From Malikia spinosa (GTDB lineage Bacteria; Pseudomonadota; Gammaproteobacteria; Burkholderiales; Burkholderiaceae_C): a stretch of DNA of 63,942 nucleotides. The position numbers and the translations under genes are program-made. The stretch is taken from assembly GCF_002980625.1 (NCBI RefSeq), contig NZ_PVLR01000046.1, positions 1 through 63,942 of the forward strand, given 5' to 3'. Under the pieces are notes generated by a model, which was given only the letters and a program-made list of their open reading frames with translations, did no database searches and was not told where the DNA came from. Below, in pieces: positions 36,581-45,502 of this stretch. Each line of letters opens with the position of its first letter. Position 1 is the stretch's first letter.

Positions 36581-37407
36581 GCAGCAGCCCCAGCGCCGGA
36601 TGCCAGGGCCAGGCCGAGGTAGAAGGCGATTTCGCCGACCTGTTGGGTGGCACCGAGTCCGTCGCCCGTGAAGCCCTGCAGCCGGCGCTTGAGCAGGCGC
36701 CGCATCCAGAGCGCGGCCAGGGCCGTAGCCAGCAGGGCGGCAGCCCAGGCCGGATCGGCCCGCCAGCCGACCAGCAGCGCCATCACCAGGGCCCACCAGA
36801 GTGTTCCGGTGAGCAATGCCGAGAGGCTGATCGCATCGGCCAGCGGCTTGGACTTGGAGCGCGGCGTGTCGCCGACATGGGGCAGGGTTGCGATCACGAA
36901 CAGCGGCGCCAGCCTGGAGCTCACATGGGCGCCGAACAGCGCCGCGACGGCCAGCGCGCCATCGAGCTGGGCCAGCGTCGCGAGCAACGCGGCCTTGAGG
37001 CCGAAGGCCAGCACCAGCGCCACCGAGCCGAAAGAGCCGATGCGCGAGTCCTTCATGATCTCGAGCGCGCGCTCGCGGTCGTAGCTGCCGCCCAGGCCAT
37101 CGGCAAGATCGGCCAGGCCATCTTCGTGGAAGGCGCCGGTCAGCCAGACCGTCCAGACCGTGCTGGCGAAGGCCGCGACCCAGGGTGCGGCTGGCACCGA
37201 GGGCAAGGCCCACAGCAGCAGGCCGAACAGCGCGGCTGCCAACGCGCCGATCAGGGCACCGATAGCCGGCATATGGGCGGCGCTGGCACGCAGCATGGCC
37301 GGGCTGTAGCCGACCCAGGCTGCCAGCCGGCCCGTGACCGGAATCCGGGTGAAGAACTGCAGCGCCAGCAGCCAGTGGCGCACGAACAACAGCAGGCGCT
37401 GCGTCAT
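36577..37407 (-). CDS. cobS: Adenosylcobinamide-GDP ribazoletransferase (cobalamin synthase)
   Basis: A 276-residue integral membrane enzyme that joins adenosylcobinamide-GDP with alpha-ribazole (phosphate) to give adenosylcobalamin (phosphate). It shows FFTRIPV near the start and the conserved acidic motif GAFHEDGLADLADGLGG, with several hydrophobic helices. I placed the start at MTQRLLLFV; the frame is open much further upstream without similarity. It lies 11 bp after cobT and overlaps cobC. Confidence 0.92.
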   Translation of the reverse strand: MTQRLLLFVRHWLLALQFFTRIPVTGRLAAWVGYSPAMLRASAAHMPAIGALIGALAAALFGLLLWALPSVPAAPWVAAFASTVWTVWLTGAFHEDGLADLADGLGGSYDRERALEIMKDSRIGSFGSVALVLAFGLKAALLATLAQLDGALAVAALFGAHVSSRLAPLFVIATLPHVGDTPRSKSKPLADAISLSALLTGTLWWALVMALLVGWRADPAWAAALLATALAALWMRRLLKRRLQGFTGDGLGATQQVGEIAFYLGLALASGAGAAA

Positions 37408-37418
37408 GACCGGCCCTG

Positions 37419-38465
37419 TCAGGCCGCGCCGTCCCGGGTCGAGACCCCGGCCGACTCGAAGCTGGCCATCTCGCGCAGGATGGCGCAGGCCGACGGCAGC
37501 AGCGGCCAGGCCAGCGCAGCGCCCGAGCCCTCGCCCAGGCGCAGCCCGAGGTCGAGCAACGGCCGGGCTTCCAGCTGGGCCAGCATCAGGCTGTGGCCGC
37601 GCTCGCCCGAACGGTGCGCGAACACGCAGCGCTGCAGCACGGCCGGCACCAGGCGCGAGGCGACCAGCACCGCCGCGCAGGTGATGAAGCCATCGACCAG
37701 GATCACACGCCGCTCGGCGGCTGCCTGCAGCACGGCACCGACCATGGTCGCGATCTCGAAGCCGCCCATCGCGGCCAGCACGTCCAGCGGCTCGGTCACG
37801 CCTTCGTGGCGCAGCAGCACCTCGCGCAGCACATCGGTCTTGCGCGCGATGCCGGGCTGGTCCAGGCCGGTGCCGGCGCCGGTGCAGTCGGCGATGTCCA
37901 GGCCGCCCAGGCGGGCCAGGATCAGCGAGGCCGGCGAGGTGTTGCCGATGCCCATCTCGCCCAGCAGCAGCACGTTGCCCGGCAGGCCCTCGACCAGCTC
38001 GATGCCATGCATGAGCGCCTGCTCGCATTGTTCGCGGCTCATGGCCGGCTCGGTCGAGCAGTCGGCGGTGCCGTAGCCGACCTTACGGATCTGCAGTCCC
38101 GGACGCGGCGCGAAGTCGTGTGCGACGCCGCAATCGACCACGGTCATGCCGATGCCATGCTGGCGCGCCAGCACGGTGACGGCGGCACCGCCGGCCAGGA
38201 AGTTCTCGACCATCTGCCAGGTCACGTCGCTCGGGTAGGCCGAGACGCCACGCCGGGTCAGGCCATGGTCGCCCGCAAACACCACCATCTGCGGCGCGCG
38301 CAGCTCGGGCGAGTCGCTGCCCAGGATCAGACCCAGGCGCAGCGCCAGCGCCTCGATCGCGCCGAGAGAACCGACCGGCTTGGTCTTGTGGTCAAGCTGG
38401 CGCTGCAGCGATTGGGCCAGCGCCTCGTCGTGCAGGCTGTCGATCCGGGGCAAGGTGAAAGTCAT
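37419..38465 (-). CDS. cobT: Nicotinate-nucleotide-dimethylbenzimidazole phosphoribosyltransferase
   Basis: A 348-residue cytoplasmic enzyme that activates the lower-ligand base by making alpha-ribazole phosphate from nicotinate mononucleotide and dimethylbenzimidazole. Landmarks are FAGDHGLTRRGVSAYP, MGIGNTSPAS, and LGEGSGAALAWPL, whose glutamate is the catalytic base in characterised CobT. The start MTFTLPRID has an AGGA site. The upstream gap to cobQ, 64 bp, is one of the few breaks in this tightly packed cluster and contains a repeat-like sequence. Its partner base would come from BluB in the same cluster. Confidence 0.94.
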   Translation of the reverse strand: MTFTLPRIDSLHDEALAQSLQRQLDHKTKPVGSLGAIEALALRLGLILGSDSPELRAPQMVVFAGDHGLTRRGVSAYPSDVTWQMVENFLAGGAAVTVLARQHGIGMTVVDCGVAHDFAPRPGLQIRKVGYGTADCSTEPAMSREQCEQALMHGIELVEGLPGNVLLLGEMGIGNTSPASLILARLGGLDIADCTGAGTGLDQPGIARKTDVLREVLLRHEGVTEPLDVLAAMGGFEIATMVGAVLQAAAERRVILVDGFITCAAVLVASRLVPAVLQRCVFAHRSGERGHSLMLAQLEARPLLDLGLRLGEGSGAALAWPLLPSACAILREMASFESAGVSTRDGAA

Positions 38466-38478
38466 GTCGATTCCTATA

Positions 38479-38501
38479 TTGGGGTCAGAGACCAATTTTT
38501 T
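38479..38501. repeat. Solitary REP-like sequence between cobQ and cobT
   Basis: The sequence TTGGGGTCAGAGACCAATTT followed by more T residues (38479-38501) resembles short elements that I associate with ends of REP-type or IS200/IS605-like mobile repeats. No transposase gene is nearby. It is followed by a short CAGG tandem repeat (38512-38528). The assignment rests on memory and is tentative. Confidence 0.35.
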
Positions 38502-38529
38502 CGGGCCGCTGCAGGCAGGCAGGCAGGCT

Positions 38530-40014
38530 TCAGGCGATCAGCGCATCAAGCAAGCCGGGGGCAATATGCTGTTCAAGATAGTCCGCCAGGCCGTCGAACA
38601 CGCAGTCGAGCGTCGGGGCCGAGGCGCCGAACAGCGCCTGCAGCACGGCCGGGTCCTCGAACAGACCATGCAGATAGCAGCCCAGCACATTGCCGCGCTC
38701 GTTCTGCCAGGCCAGGCCGGGCAGCACCTCGCGCGCGATGTCGCCGGCGGCGGCCATGGCCGGGTGCTGCGCGGTCTGGCCATGGTGGATCTCGTAGCCC
38801 TGCACCGCCACCCCCGACAGGGCCGACCAGGCACCGACCAGATCACCGAAGCCGGCCTGGGTACGCTGGACGGTCTTGTCGGGATCGAACTGGGTCACCA
38901 GCGGCAGCAGGCCCAGTCCGGGCGCGTTGCCGTCGACGCCATGGGTATCGATCAAGGCCTCGCCGAGCATCTGCAGGCCGCCGCAGATGCCCAGCACCGC
39001 TCCGCCCTGCCCCGCATGGTCGGTAATCGCGCGGTCCAGCCCCTGCTCGCGCAGCCAGGCCAGGTCGGAACTGGTGTGCTTGGAGCCCGGCAGCACGATC
39101 CAGTCGGCGCCAGCCAACTCGGCCGGACTGCGCGCCCAGACCAGGCGCAGGCCCGGAATGTTCTTCAGGGGCTGGAACTCGTCGAGGTTGCTCAGACGCG
39201 GATAGGCCACCACAGCGACCGTGCGCGTGACCGCGCCCTGGCTGCGGCTGCGGTCGTCGAACACGCCGTCCTCCTCGGGCAGGCCATGCTGCCACCACAT
39301 CGGCAAGGTGGCGACGGTCGGCACCCCGGTCAACTGCTCGAGCTGCTCGGGCGCGGGAGCCAGCAGCGTCGCATCACCACGGAACTTGTTGAGCACGAAG
39401 CCGTCGATACGCGCGCGGTCAGCCTCAGGCAACAGGGCCCAGGTGCCGTAGAGATGGGCAAAGGCGCCGCCCCGGTCGATGTCGGTCACCAGCAGGCAGC
39501 GTGCATCGGCCGCGCGCGCCACGCGCAGGTTGACGATGTCGCTGGCCATCAGGTTGATCTCGGCCGGCGAGCCCGCGCCCTCGATCACGACCACGTCGTA
39601 CTCGGCGCGCAGGTCGTCGAGCGCCTGCGCGATGCGAGGCCAGACCTTTTCCGAGCGGCCACGCCATGGCATGGTGCTGAGTTCGGCATCGACCTGGCCC
39701 AGCATGACGACCTGGCTGCGGGTATCAGCCTCGGGCTTGAGCAGCAGCGGGTTCATGCGCACATCGGGCTCGGCGCGGGCGGCAAGCGCCTGGAAATATT
39801 GCGCCGAGCCGATCTCGCCCGAGCCGCCGGGCGAAGCCACGACGCGCGCGTTGTTGCTCATGTTCTGCGCCTTGAACGGCGCAACCTTGAGGCCCTGGCG
39901 CGCGTAATGGCGGCACAGCGCAGTGGCGAGCCAGCTCTTGCCGGCACCGCTCGAGGTGCCAAGCACCATCACGCATTTGGCCCGCTGGGGGCCGGAATTG
40001 GCTTGAAGATTCAT
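38530..40014 (-). CDS. cobQ: Cobyric acid synthase
   Basis: A 494-residue glutamine-dependent amidotransferase that amidates four side chains of adenosylcobyrinic acid a,c-diamide. The N-terminal P-loop-like half has MVLGTSSGAGKSWLATALCR and FKAQNMSNNARV. The C-terminal class I glutaminase-like half carries the cysteine in GICGGLQMLG and conserved YEIHHG and YLHGLFE. Length is normal. Its start overlaps the stop of the aminotransferase-like cobD by 4 bp. Confidence 0.95.
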   Translation of the reverse strand: MNLQANSGPQRAKCVMVLGTSSGAGKSWLATALCRHYARQGLKVAPFKAQNMSNNARVVASPGGSGEIGSAQYFQALAARAEPDVRMNPLLLKPEADTRSQVVMLGQVDAELSTMPWRGRSEKVWPRIAQALDDLRAEYDVVVIEGAGSPAEINLMASDIVNLRVARAADARCLLVTDIDRGGAFAHLYGTWALLPEADRARIDGFVLNKFRGDATLLAPAPEQLEQLTGVPTVATLPMWWQHGLPEEDGVFDDRSRSQGAVTRTVAVVAYPRLSNLDEFQPLKNIPGLRLVWARSPAELAGADWIVLPGSKHTSSDLAWLREQGLDRAITDHAGQGGAVLGICGGLQMLGEALIDTHGVDGNAPGLGLLPLVTQFDPDKTVQRTQAGFGDLVGAWSALSGVAVQGYEIHHGQTAQHPAMAAAGDIAREVLPGLAWQNERGNVLGCYLHGLFEDPAVLQALFGASAPTLDCVFDGLADYLEQHIAPGLLDALIA

Positions 40015-41105
40015 GTCAGGTGGCGAATGGAGGTCCAGGCCTGCGCGAGCGCGTCCTGCGCTTCGGGCGCCAAGACGCCCAGGCGTACGCAGCCGGGCAG
40101 GCCGAAGGAGGTCGCGTCGCGCAGCTTGACGCCGCGTGCGCGTAGCTGGGCCAGATCGGCCCCGAGGCCGGAGCTGCCGGAGCGCTCAGGGCGAGCGCCA
40201 AAGTAGTTGGCGTCACTGGGACGGGTCTGCCAACCCAGTGTATGACAGAGGTCGAGCTGTCGGCTTTTCCAGCCGCGCAGGGTTTCGAGGCTGGCGGCCA
40301 GCCAGTCCTGGGCTGCCGGCTGAGTCCAGGCCTGCAGCATCGCGACACCATGGGCCCCAACCGGCCAGGAAGGCGCGAGCGCCTGCAGGGCCAAGACCTG
40401 CTCGCCAGCGTCGCGCGGCGCGATCGCATAGGCGGCGCGCACCCCCGTCAGCCCCAGCGCCTTGTTCGGCGTCCAGAGCTGCCAGACCCGGTCCAGCCCG
40501 TCGGCGTCCAGCGCCAGCCGGCCCGCCAGACGCAGCGGACGGTAGGCGCAGTCGAGCACCAGCATCTGTTCGGGGCGCAAGCCCTGGACCTGCTGGGCCA
40601 GGCGCTCATGCGGCTGACCGAGCGGACTCGAGGGGTCGCAGGCCCAGAGCAGATCCGCCTCGGAGGGGTCGGTCACGGCCTGCAAGTCCCAGGCGCGGGC
40701 GGCCTCGGCGTAATCGCCATAGTGAAAAGGCGGCAGATGGACCGCAGCCGGCCGCTGCCAGCGCAACGGCAAGGCCGATGCCGATGCCGATGCCGATGCC
40801 GATGCCGATGCCAGGATCGAGGATTGCATCGACCTTGTCATACGGGCCGCCAGCGCGCTGATGCGGAAGATGAATTCGCTCGCGCTGCCGGCCAGCACGA
40901 TGCGTTCGGGTGCCACCTGATGCCAGTCAGCCAGGCAGGCGCGCAGCGCCTGATAGTCCGGATCGGGATAGCGAGTCGGGTCGGCCGCCTGCACCGCCGC
41001 CAGCGCGGCCGGACAGGGTCCGCAGGCATTGCTGTTGGTCGAGAAATCGAAGCGCGGCACGCCGAAGGCATCGGGGCCGCCGTGCAGACGGGCGGATTCA
41101 GCCAT
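40011..41105 (-). CDS. cobD: Threonine-phosphate decarboxylase-like PLP enzyme
   Basis: A 364-residue aminotransferase-fold enzyme, called CobD in Salmonella and CobC in Pseudomonas. It makes (R)-1-amino-2-propanol phosphate from threonine phosphate for the nucleotide-loop linker. It has FDFSTNSNACGP near the start and the PLP-lysine region WTPNKALGLTGVRAAYA. The start MAESARLHGG is supported by a GGAGG site 5 bp upstream; a start 14 codons earlier is less likely. An alanine-serine repeat (about residues 98-110) is encoded by a hexanucleotide tandem repeat, so its length may vary between strains. It overlaps cbiB by 8 bp and cobQ by 4 bp. Confidence 0.88.
   Translation of the reverse strand: MAESARLHGGPDAFGVPRFDFSTNSNACGPCPAALAAVQAADPTRYPDPDYQALRACLADWHQVAPERIVLAGSASEFIFRISALAARMTRSMQSSILASASASASASASALPLRWQRPAAVHLPPFHYGDYAEAARAWDLQAVTDPSEADLLWACDPSSPLGQPHERLAQQVQGLRPEQMLVLDCAYRPLRLAGRLALDADGLDRVWQLWTPNKALGLTGVRAAYAIAPRDAGEQVLALQALAPSWPVGAHGVAMLQAWTQPAAQDWLAASLETLRGWKSRQLDLCHTLGWQTRPSDANYFGARPERSGSSGLGADLAQLRARGVKLRDATSFGLPGCVRLGVLAPEAQDALAQAWTSIRHLT
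40774..40812. repeat. In-frame hexanucleotide tandem repeat within cobD
   Basis: Six perfect GCCGAT units (40774-40809) plus a partial one encode an Ala-Ser repeat on the minus strand. Gain or loss of units keeps the reading frame. The tract lies in a loop region between conserved blocks of the enzyme. Confidence 0.9.
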
Positions 41106-42213
41106 GCCCGCCTCCGCTGGCTGGCCACAGGCCTGACAGCCACGCATCAGGCAGATCAGGCAGCCAAATTTGCGTAAGTGACAAGACTAGCGTGCCGAAC
41201 ACGATCAGGCCAAGCGCATGCCCTGCCAGCGCGCAGGCCCGTACGGTATCGAGTGGCCCGGGCGCCCGGCCCGTAGCGTTGAGCGTGTAGACCTCGGGCT
41301 TGCCGAGCCGGATGCCGAGCGCGAGCGCCAGCGCCCCCATCGGCCAGCCGCCGTTGGGCGAAGGCGTCAGGACTGCCTCGCGCCGCAAGCGCAATGGCGA
41401 CAAGCCGCCCGCCGCCAACGCCAGCAGCAGCGCGCTCAGGCGCGCCGGCAACCAGGACAGCCAATCGTCGGCATGGGCCGCCCATTTGCCAGCCCATTCC
41501 CAGTGCCGCCCGCCGCGCTCGCCGCGGTAGCCCCACATCGCATCGGCCGTGTTGGCAAAACGGTAGAGCGCGGCACCCGGCAGGCCCGCCACGGCAAACC
41601 AGAACAGCGGCGCGATGACCGAATCGTTCAGGTTCTCGGCCAGCGACTCGAGCGCGGTCTCGCGCACCTGCGACTCGCTCAAGGCGGAGGTGTCGCGGCT
41701 GCAGAGCCAGGACAGGCGCTCGCGGCCCTGCGCCAGCGAAACCGACAGCGCCGCCTCGACCGCCTGCACCTCGCTCTTGAGCATGGCCCAGGCCAGCAGC
41801 GGTTTCAGCAGCAGTCCGAGGCCGAGCACCGCCACCCAGACGGGCAGTCGCAGCAGCAGGGATTGCAGGCCAGCAGTCGCCGCCAGCACCACAACAGCAC
41901 CCGCACACCAGGCCAACGCACCGCGAACGAAGGCCACGTAGTCAGGGATTTCGACTGGGCTGATGGCCTGACTGGTACTCTGGCTTTGGCCATTGCTCTG
42001 GCGATCAGCCTGGCTGGCAGACGAATCAGCGGCTTGATCCGACGAACGCACACTGACCAGCGGCGCAATCCGCTGCCCCACCCAACCCAGGTAGTTCCCG
42101 ATCCAGACCACCGGATGCCAGCGCAGCGGCGGCTCGCCGAGCCAGCGGTCGATCGCCAGCGCCAGCAGCAGGGCCGGCGCCAGGATCATCAAGTCAAACT
42201 CACCGACCCTCAT
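41098..42213 (-). CDS. cbiB: Adenosylcobinamide-phosphate synthase
   Basis: A 371-residue inner-membrane enzyme that attaches aminopropanol (phosphate) to adenosylcobyric acid. Landmarks are DRWLGEPPLRWHPVVWIGNY, RETALESLAENLNDSVIAPLFW and FANTADAMWGY. Between the first helices is an unusual ~35-residue polar, serine/glutamine-rich insertion (about residues 57-90, AADSSASQADRQSNGQSQS). Near its C-terminus an AT-rich patch of rare codons carries the 14-bp repeat also found in smc. Start and stop overlap bluB and cobD. Confidence 0.92.
   Translation of the reverse strand: MRVGEFDLMILAPALLLALAIDRWLGEPPLRWHPVVWIGNYLGWVGQRIAPLVSVRSSDQAADSSASQADRQSNGQSQSTSQAISPVEIPDYVAFVRGALAWCAGAVVVLAATAGLQSLLLRLPVWVAVLGLGLLLKPLLAWAMLKSEVQAVEAALSVSLAQGRERLSWLCSRDTSALSESQVRETALESLAENLNDSVIAPLFWFAVAGLPGAALYRFANTADAMWGYRGERGGRHWEWAGKWAAHADDWLSWLPARLSALLLALAAGGLSPLRLRREAVLTPSPNGGWPMGALALALGIRLGKPEVYTLNATGRAPGPLDTVRACALAGHALGLIVFGTLVLSLTQIWLPDLPDAWLSGLWPASGGGHG
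41170..41183 (+). repeat. TTGCGTAAGTGACA motif, copy 2 (inside cbiB)
   Basis: Identical 14-mer to the copy in smc. On the coding strand it reads TCA CTT ACG CAA (S-L-T-Q), flanked by CTA, TTG and ATT codons, all rare in this GC-rich DNA. Confidence 0.7.
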
Positions 42214-43043
42214 GCGGGTAGGCCCTGATCGCCCAGAGTGGCGGCGTCCTGCAGCGCAACAACGGACGGATCGAACGAATCTCTCGGTTCAAACAGCGCG
42301 CTCGGCTGGCCCCAGCCCTCGTCGAACACCAGTTCGCTCAAGGGCTGACGGCTGGCCCAGCGCTGCTGCTGCAGCATCGGCTCGGCATAGAACTCGTGCA
42401 CCGGACCCAGGCAGAGCAAGGCGATCGGCTCGGCGCCTGGTGGCAGGCCCAGCAGCGCCGCCACCTCGGCCGGGTCGAACAGCGAGACCCAGCCCATGCC
42501 CAGCCCCTCGGCGCGCGCGGCCAGCCACAGGTTCTGGATCGCGCAGCTGGCCGAGGCCAGGTCCATCTGTGGCAGCGTGCGGCGGCCAAAGACATGCTGC
42601 TCGCGCCCGTCGGCCAGGCAGACTGCCAGCAGCTCGGCGGCGTCGAGCAGGCCTTCGACCTTGAGCCGCATGAACTCATCGGCACGCTGGCCCAGCGCGC
42701 GCGCGGTCTCGATCCGCTCGCGCTCGACCGCCTGCTGCAGCTGCTCGCGCAGCGCCCGGTCCTGCACCCGGATGAAGCGCCAGGGCTGCATGAAGCCGAC
42801 GCTGGGCGCCTGGTGCGCGGCCGTCAGCAGGCGGCGCAGCGTCGCGGGCTCGACCGATCCGCCGGCGAAATGGCGCATGTCGCGCCGCTCGAAGATCGCG
42901 CGGTAGACGGCCGCGCGCGCCTCGGGCGCGAAAGCCTGCTCGGGCAAGGCCGCAGCGGCATCAGTCGCATCAGCGACAGCGGCATCTGCAACCCCGGCGG
43001 CAGCAGCGCCAGCACCAACAGCGGGCGATGGGAGCTTCCTCAT
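42210..43043 (-). CDS. bluB: 5,6-dimethylbenzimidazole synthase
   Basis: A 277-residue flavin-destroying enzyme of the nitroreductase fold that makes the cobalamin lower ligand from reduced FMN and oxygen. The core starts near residue 45 (IFERRDMRHF) with PSVGFMQPWRFI and ARAEGLGMGWVSLFDP. The first ~40 residues are an alanine-rich low-complexity extension. I use the ATG at 43043; a TTG one codon earlier is also possible. It overlaps cbiB by 4 bp and starts 6 bp after cobO. Its presence implies aerobic synthesis of dimethylbenzimidazole. Confidence 0.92.
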   Translation of the reverse strand: MRKLPSPAVGAGAAAAGVADAAVADATDAAAALPEQAFAPEARAAVYRAIFERRDMRHFAGGSVEPATLRRLLTAAHQAPSVGFMQPWRFIRVQDRALREQLQQAVERERIETARALGQRADEFMRLKVEGLLDAAELLAVCLADGREQHVFGRRTLPQMDLASASCAIQNLWLAARAEGLGMGWVSLFDPAEVAALLGLPPGAEPIALLCLGPVHEFYAEPMLQQQRWASRQPLSELVFDEGWGQPSALFEPRDSFDPSVVALQDAATLGDQGLPA

Positions 43044-43049
43044 CAAGTA

Positions 43050-43619
43050 TCAGTCCTCGATGCCGCGCTGGGCCGGAATGCCAGCCTGGAAGGCATGCTT
43101 GACCATCTTCATCTCGGTCACGGTATCGGCCAGCGCGACGATCTCCTCCGGGCAACGGCGGCCGGTCAGGCAGACATGGACCTGGCTGGGCCGGCTGCTC
43201 AAGGTGTCGAGCACGTCCTGCAGCGGCAGCCAGCCGTAGATCAGCGGATAGGTGATCTCGTCGAGCACGACCAGGAAGAATTCACCCGACAGGATCGCGG
43301 CCTTGGCCTTTTGCCAGCCGTCGCGCGCGAGCTGGGCCGAGCGCTCGAGGTCCTGGCTCTTCCAGCTGAAGCCGTCGCCCAGGCCTTCGATCGGAATGCC
43401 GAGCTGCTCGAACATGCGGTGCTCGCCAAAGCGTGCCGACGGCACCTTCATGAACTGGAAGATCCGGACCGGCTTGCCGCGCCCGTGCGCGCGCAGCGCC
43501 AGGCCGAAGGCGGCCGTGCTCTTGCCCTTGCCGTCGCCGGTGTTGACGATGACCAGACCGCGGCGCTCGCCTTCGGCCTTCTCGTAGGGTTTTTCGGTCG
43601 GGGGGGTTTCGATCTGCAT
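43050..43619 (-). CDS. cobO: Corrinoid adenosyltransferase
   Basis: A 189-residue CobA/CobO/BtuR-type enzyme that transfers the adenosyl group of ATP to the cobalt of reduced corrinoids. The P-loop is [19 protein letters not shown] near residues 26-44, and [13 protein letters not shown] and [14 protein letters not shown] are family segments. Length is normal. It sits between btuD (27 bp upstream) and bluB. It serves both salvaged corrinoids and de novo intermediates. Confidence 0.94.
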   Translation of the reverse strand: MQIETPPTEKPYEKAEGERRGLVIVNTGDGKGKSTAAFGLALRAHGRGKPVRIFQFMKVPSARFGEHRMFEQLGIPIEGLGDGFSWKSQDLERSAQLARDGWQKAKAAILSGEFFLVVLDEITYPLIYGWLPLQDVLDTLSSRPSQVHVCLTGRRCPEEIVALADTVTEMKMVKHAFQAGIPAQRGIED

Positions 43620-43646
43620 CTTGTCAGTCCTGTTGGTGAGTCTTGT

Positions 43647-44423
43647 TCATGTGACCGAGGTGACCGGCAACGCCACCCACTGCCCGGCCAGGGCGTGGAT
43701 CGCGATCCGGTGCTCAAAAACCTGTTCCAGCGCGCGTTGCGTCGCAACCTCATGGCAGGCGCCGTGGTGGGCAATCCGGCCCTGGCGCATCACGACCAGC
43801 TCATCGGCATGCAGCGCGATCGAGATCTCGTGCAGCACGCTGACCACGCTGCGGCCGGCCGCGACCAGCTCGCGCACCAGCAACAGCCAGTCGGCCTGGT
43901 GCGGCGGGTCGAGGTTGGCCAGCGGCTCATCCATCAGCAGCACCTGGGCCTCGACCGCCAGCGCCCGCGCCAGCAGCACGCGCTGGCGCTCGCCGCCCGA
44001 CAGTTCGCCCAGCGCGCGCTCGCGCCAGTCCCAGGCCTGGGTCTGGCGCAGCGCCCGCTCGACCGCCGCCAGGTCGGCCGGACTGGCCGGCGCCAGCCAG
44101 GACTGATGCGGCAGCCGACCCAGCATCGCGACGTCATGGACCGTCAGATCATCGGCGGCCGACTGGTTCTGGCCCAGCCAGGACAGCGCACGCGCGCGCT
44201 GCTGGCGCGGCCAGTCATGCAGCTCGCGCCCGAGCAGCTCGACTTGGCCGCTGCAGGGCAACAGGCCGGCAATCGCGCGCAGCAGGGTCGACTTGCCGGC
44301 GCCGTTGGGGCCGACGACGGCGGTCCAGCAGCCGGCGCGCAGTTCGAGGTCGATCTGGTGCAGGATGGGAGTCCCGCCCAGGCTCGCGCCCAGGCCGCGC
44401 ACCACGTAGGCGGGCGCGCTCAC
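43647..44423 (-). CDS. btuD: Vitamin B12 ABC transporter ATP-binding protein
   Basis: A 258-residue ABC ATPase: Walker A GPNGAGKSTLLRA near residue 38, signature LSGGERQRVLLARALA, Walker B VLLMDEPLANLD and the switch histidine in VLHEIS. It energises import of corrinoids through BtuC. I chose a GTG start at 44423 that overlaps the btuC stop (GTGA). The frame is open upstream but without similarity. Iron-siderophore importers look alike; the B12 cluster decides the assignment. Confidence 0.9.
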   Translation of the reverse strand: MSAPAYVVRGLGASLGGTPILHQIDLELRAGCWTAVVGPNGAGKSTLLRAIAGLLPCSGQVELLGRELHDWPRQQRARALSWLGQNQSAADDLTVHDVAMLGRLPHQSWLAPASPADLAAVERALRQTQAWDWRERALGELSGGERQRVLLARALAVEAQVLLMDEPLANLDPPHQADWLLLVRELVAAGRSVVSVLHEISIALHADELVVMRQGRIAHHGACHEVATQRALEQVFEHRIAIHALAGQWVALPVTSVT

Positions 44424-45502
44424 AGCAGGCCTCCGGCATGGAGTCCGCTGCTGCGGCGATGCATCAGCCACAGCAGATAGCCGCCGCCCAGCGCGGCCGT
44501 GACGACGCCGACCGGCAACTCCTGCGGCGCAATGACCCAGCGCGCCAGCAGGTCGGCGCTGGCCAGCAGCACGCCACCCATCAGGCTGGCCAGCCACATC
44601 AGCTGCCGATGCGGCACCTTGAGCACGGCGCGCACCAGATGCGGCGCCGCCAGGCCGACGAAGGCGATCAGCCCGGTCTGCGCGACCGCGGTGCCGGTAG
44701 CCAGCGCCAGCACCGCGACCAGCGCTGCGCGCAGCGGCGCCAGCGGCAGACCCAGCGTCTGCGCCGTCGCCTCGCCCAGGCTCAGGCCGTCGAGCACGCG
44801 CGCCAGCGCCGCCGCAAGCGCCATGCACAGGCACCAGCAGGCGAACATCAGGCCCCAGGAGGTCCAGCCGACAAAGCTGGTCGTGCCCAGCATGAAGGCC
44901 TGCATCGCCTGCAGCGAATCGGGCGAGAACAGCAGCACCAGCGAGGTCATCGCGCCCAGCACCACGCCGACGATGACGCCGGCCAGCAGCAGGCGCAGCG
45001 TATGACCGACGCCGCGCGCCAGCGCCAGCGTCAGCAGCACGGCCAGCACCGCGCCGGCAAAGGCCGCGCCGGTCAGTCCGAGCCGGACCCAGACGCTGCC
45101 CGACAGCATGCTGAAAGTTGCGCCGTTCATCATGCTGCCACCACCGACCATGCCAGCGCCGCCACCGACGGCGGCCAGCGCGATCGCCACCCCGAGCGAG
45201 GCGCCCGAGGCACTGCCCAGCAGATAGGGGTCGGCCAGCGGATTGCGGAACAAGCCCTGCGCCAGCGCGCCCGCCAGTCCCAGCAGGCTGCCGGCGGCCC
45301 AGGCGCCCAGGGTGCGCGGCAGCCGGATTTCCCAGACGATCTGCAGCGCCATCGCGCGCTCGGCCGGATCGGCGCTGGCATCGAGCAGCGGGCGCAGCAG
45401 GTTCTCGAAGCCGGCGCTGCCGATGCAGGTACCCAGGGCGGCCAGCAGCAGCCCGAGCAGCAGCAGACCCCAGCCCAGCAGCGCCGCCTGGCGCAACCTC
45501 AT
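44420..45502 (-). CDS. btuC: Vitamin B12 ABC transporter permease
   Basis: A 360-residue FecCD/BtuC-type permease with about ten membrane helices. Family landmarks are IRLPRTLGAWAAGSLLGLAG, GLFRNPLADPYLLGSASGAS and GLIAFVGLAAPHLVR. It forms the inner-membrane channel for corrinoid import. It overlaps btuF upstream and btuD downstream by 4 bp each, so the three transporter subunits are translationally coupled. Confidence 0.93.
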   Translation of the reverse strand: MRLRQAALLGWGLLLLGLLLAALGTCIGSAGFENLLRPLLDASADPAERAMALQIVWEIRLPRTLGAWAAGSLLGLAGALAQGLFRNPLADPYLLGSASGASLGVAIALAAVGGGAGMVGGGSMMNGATFSMLSGSVWVRLGLTGAAFAGAVLAVLLTLALARGVGHTLRLLLAGVIVGVVLGAMTSLVLLFSPDSLQAMQAFMLGTTSFVGWTSWGLMFACWCLCMALAAALARVLDGLSLGEATAQTLGLPLAPLRAALVAVLALATGTAVAQTGLIAFVGLAAPHLVRAVLKVPHRQLMWLASLMGGVLLASADLLARWVIAPQELPVGVVTAALGGGYLLWLMHRRSSGLHAGGLL

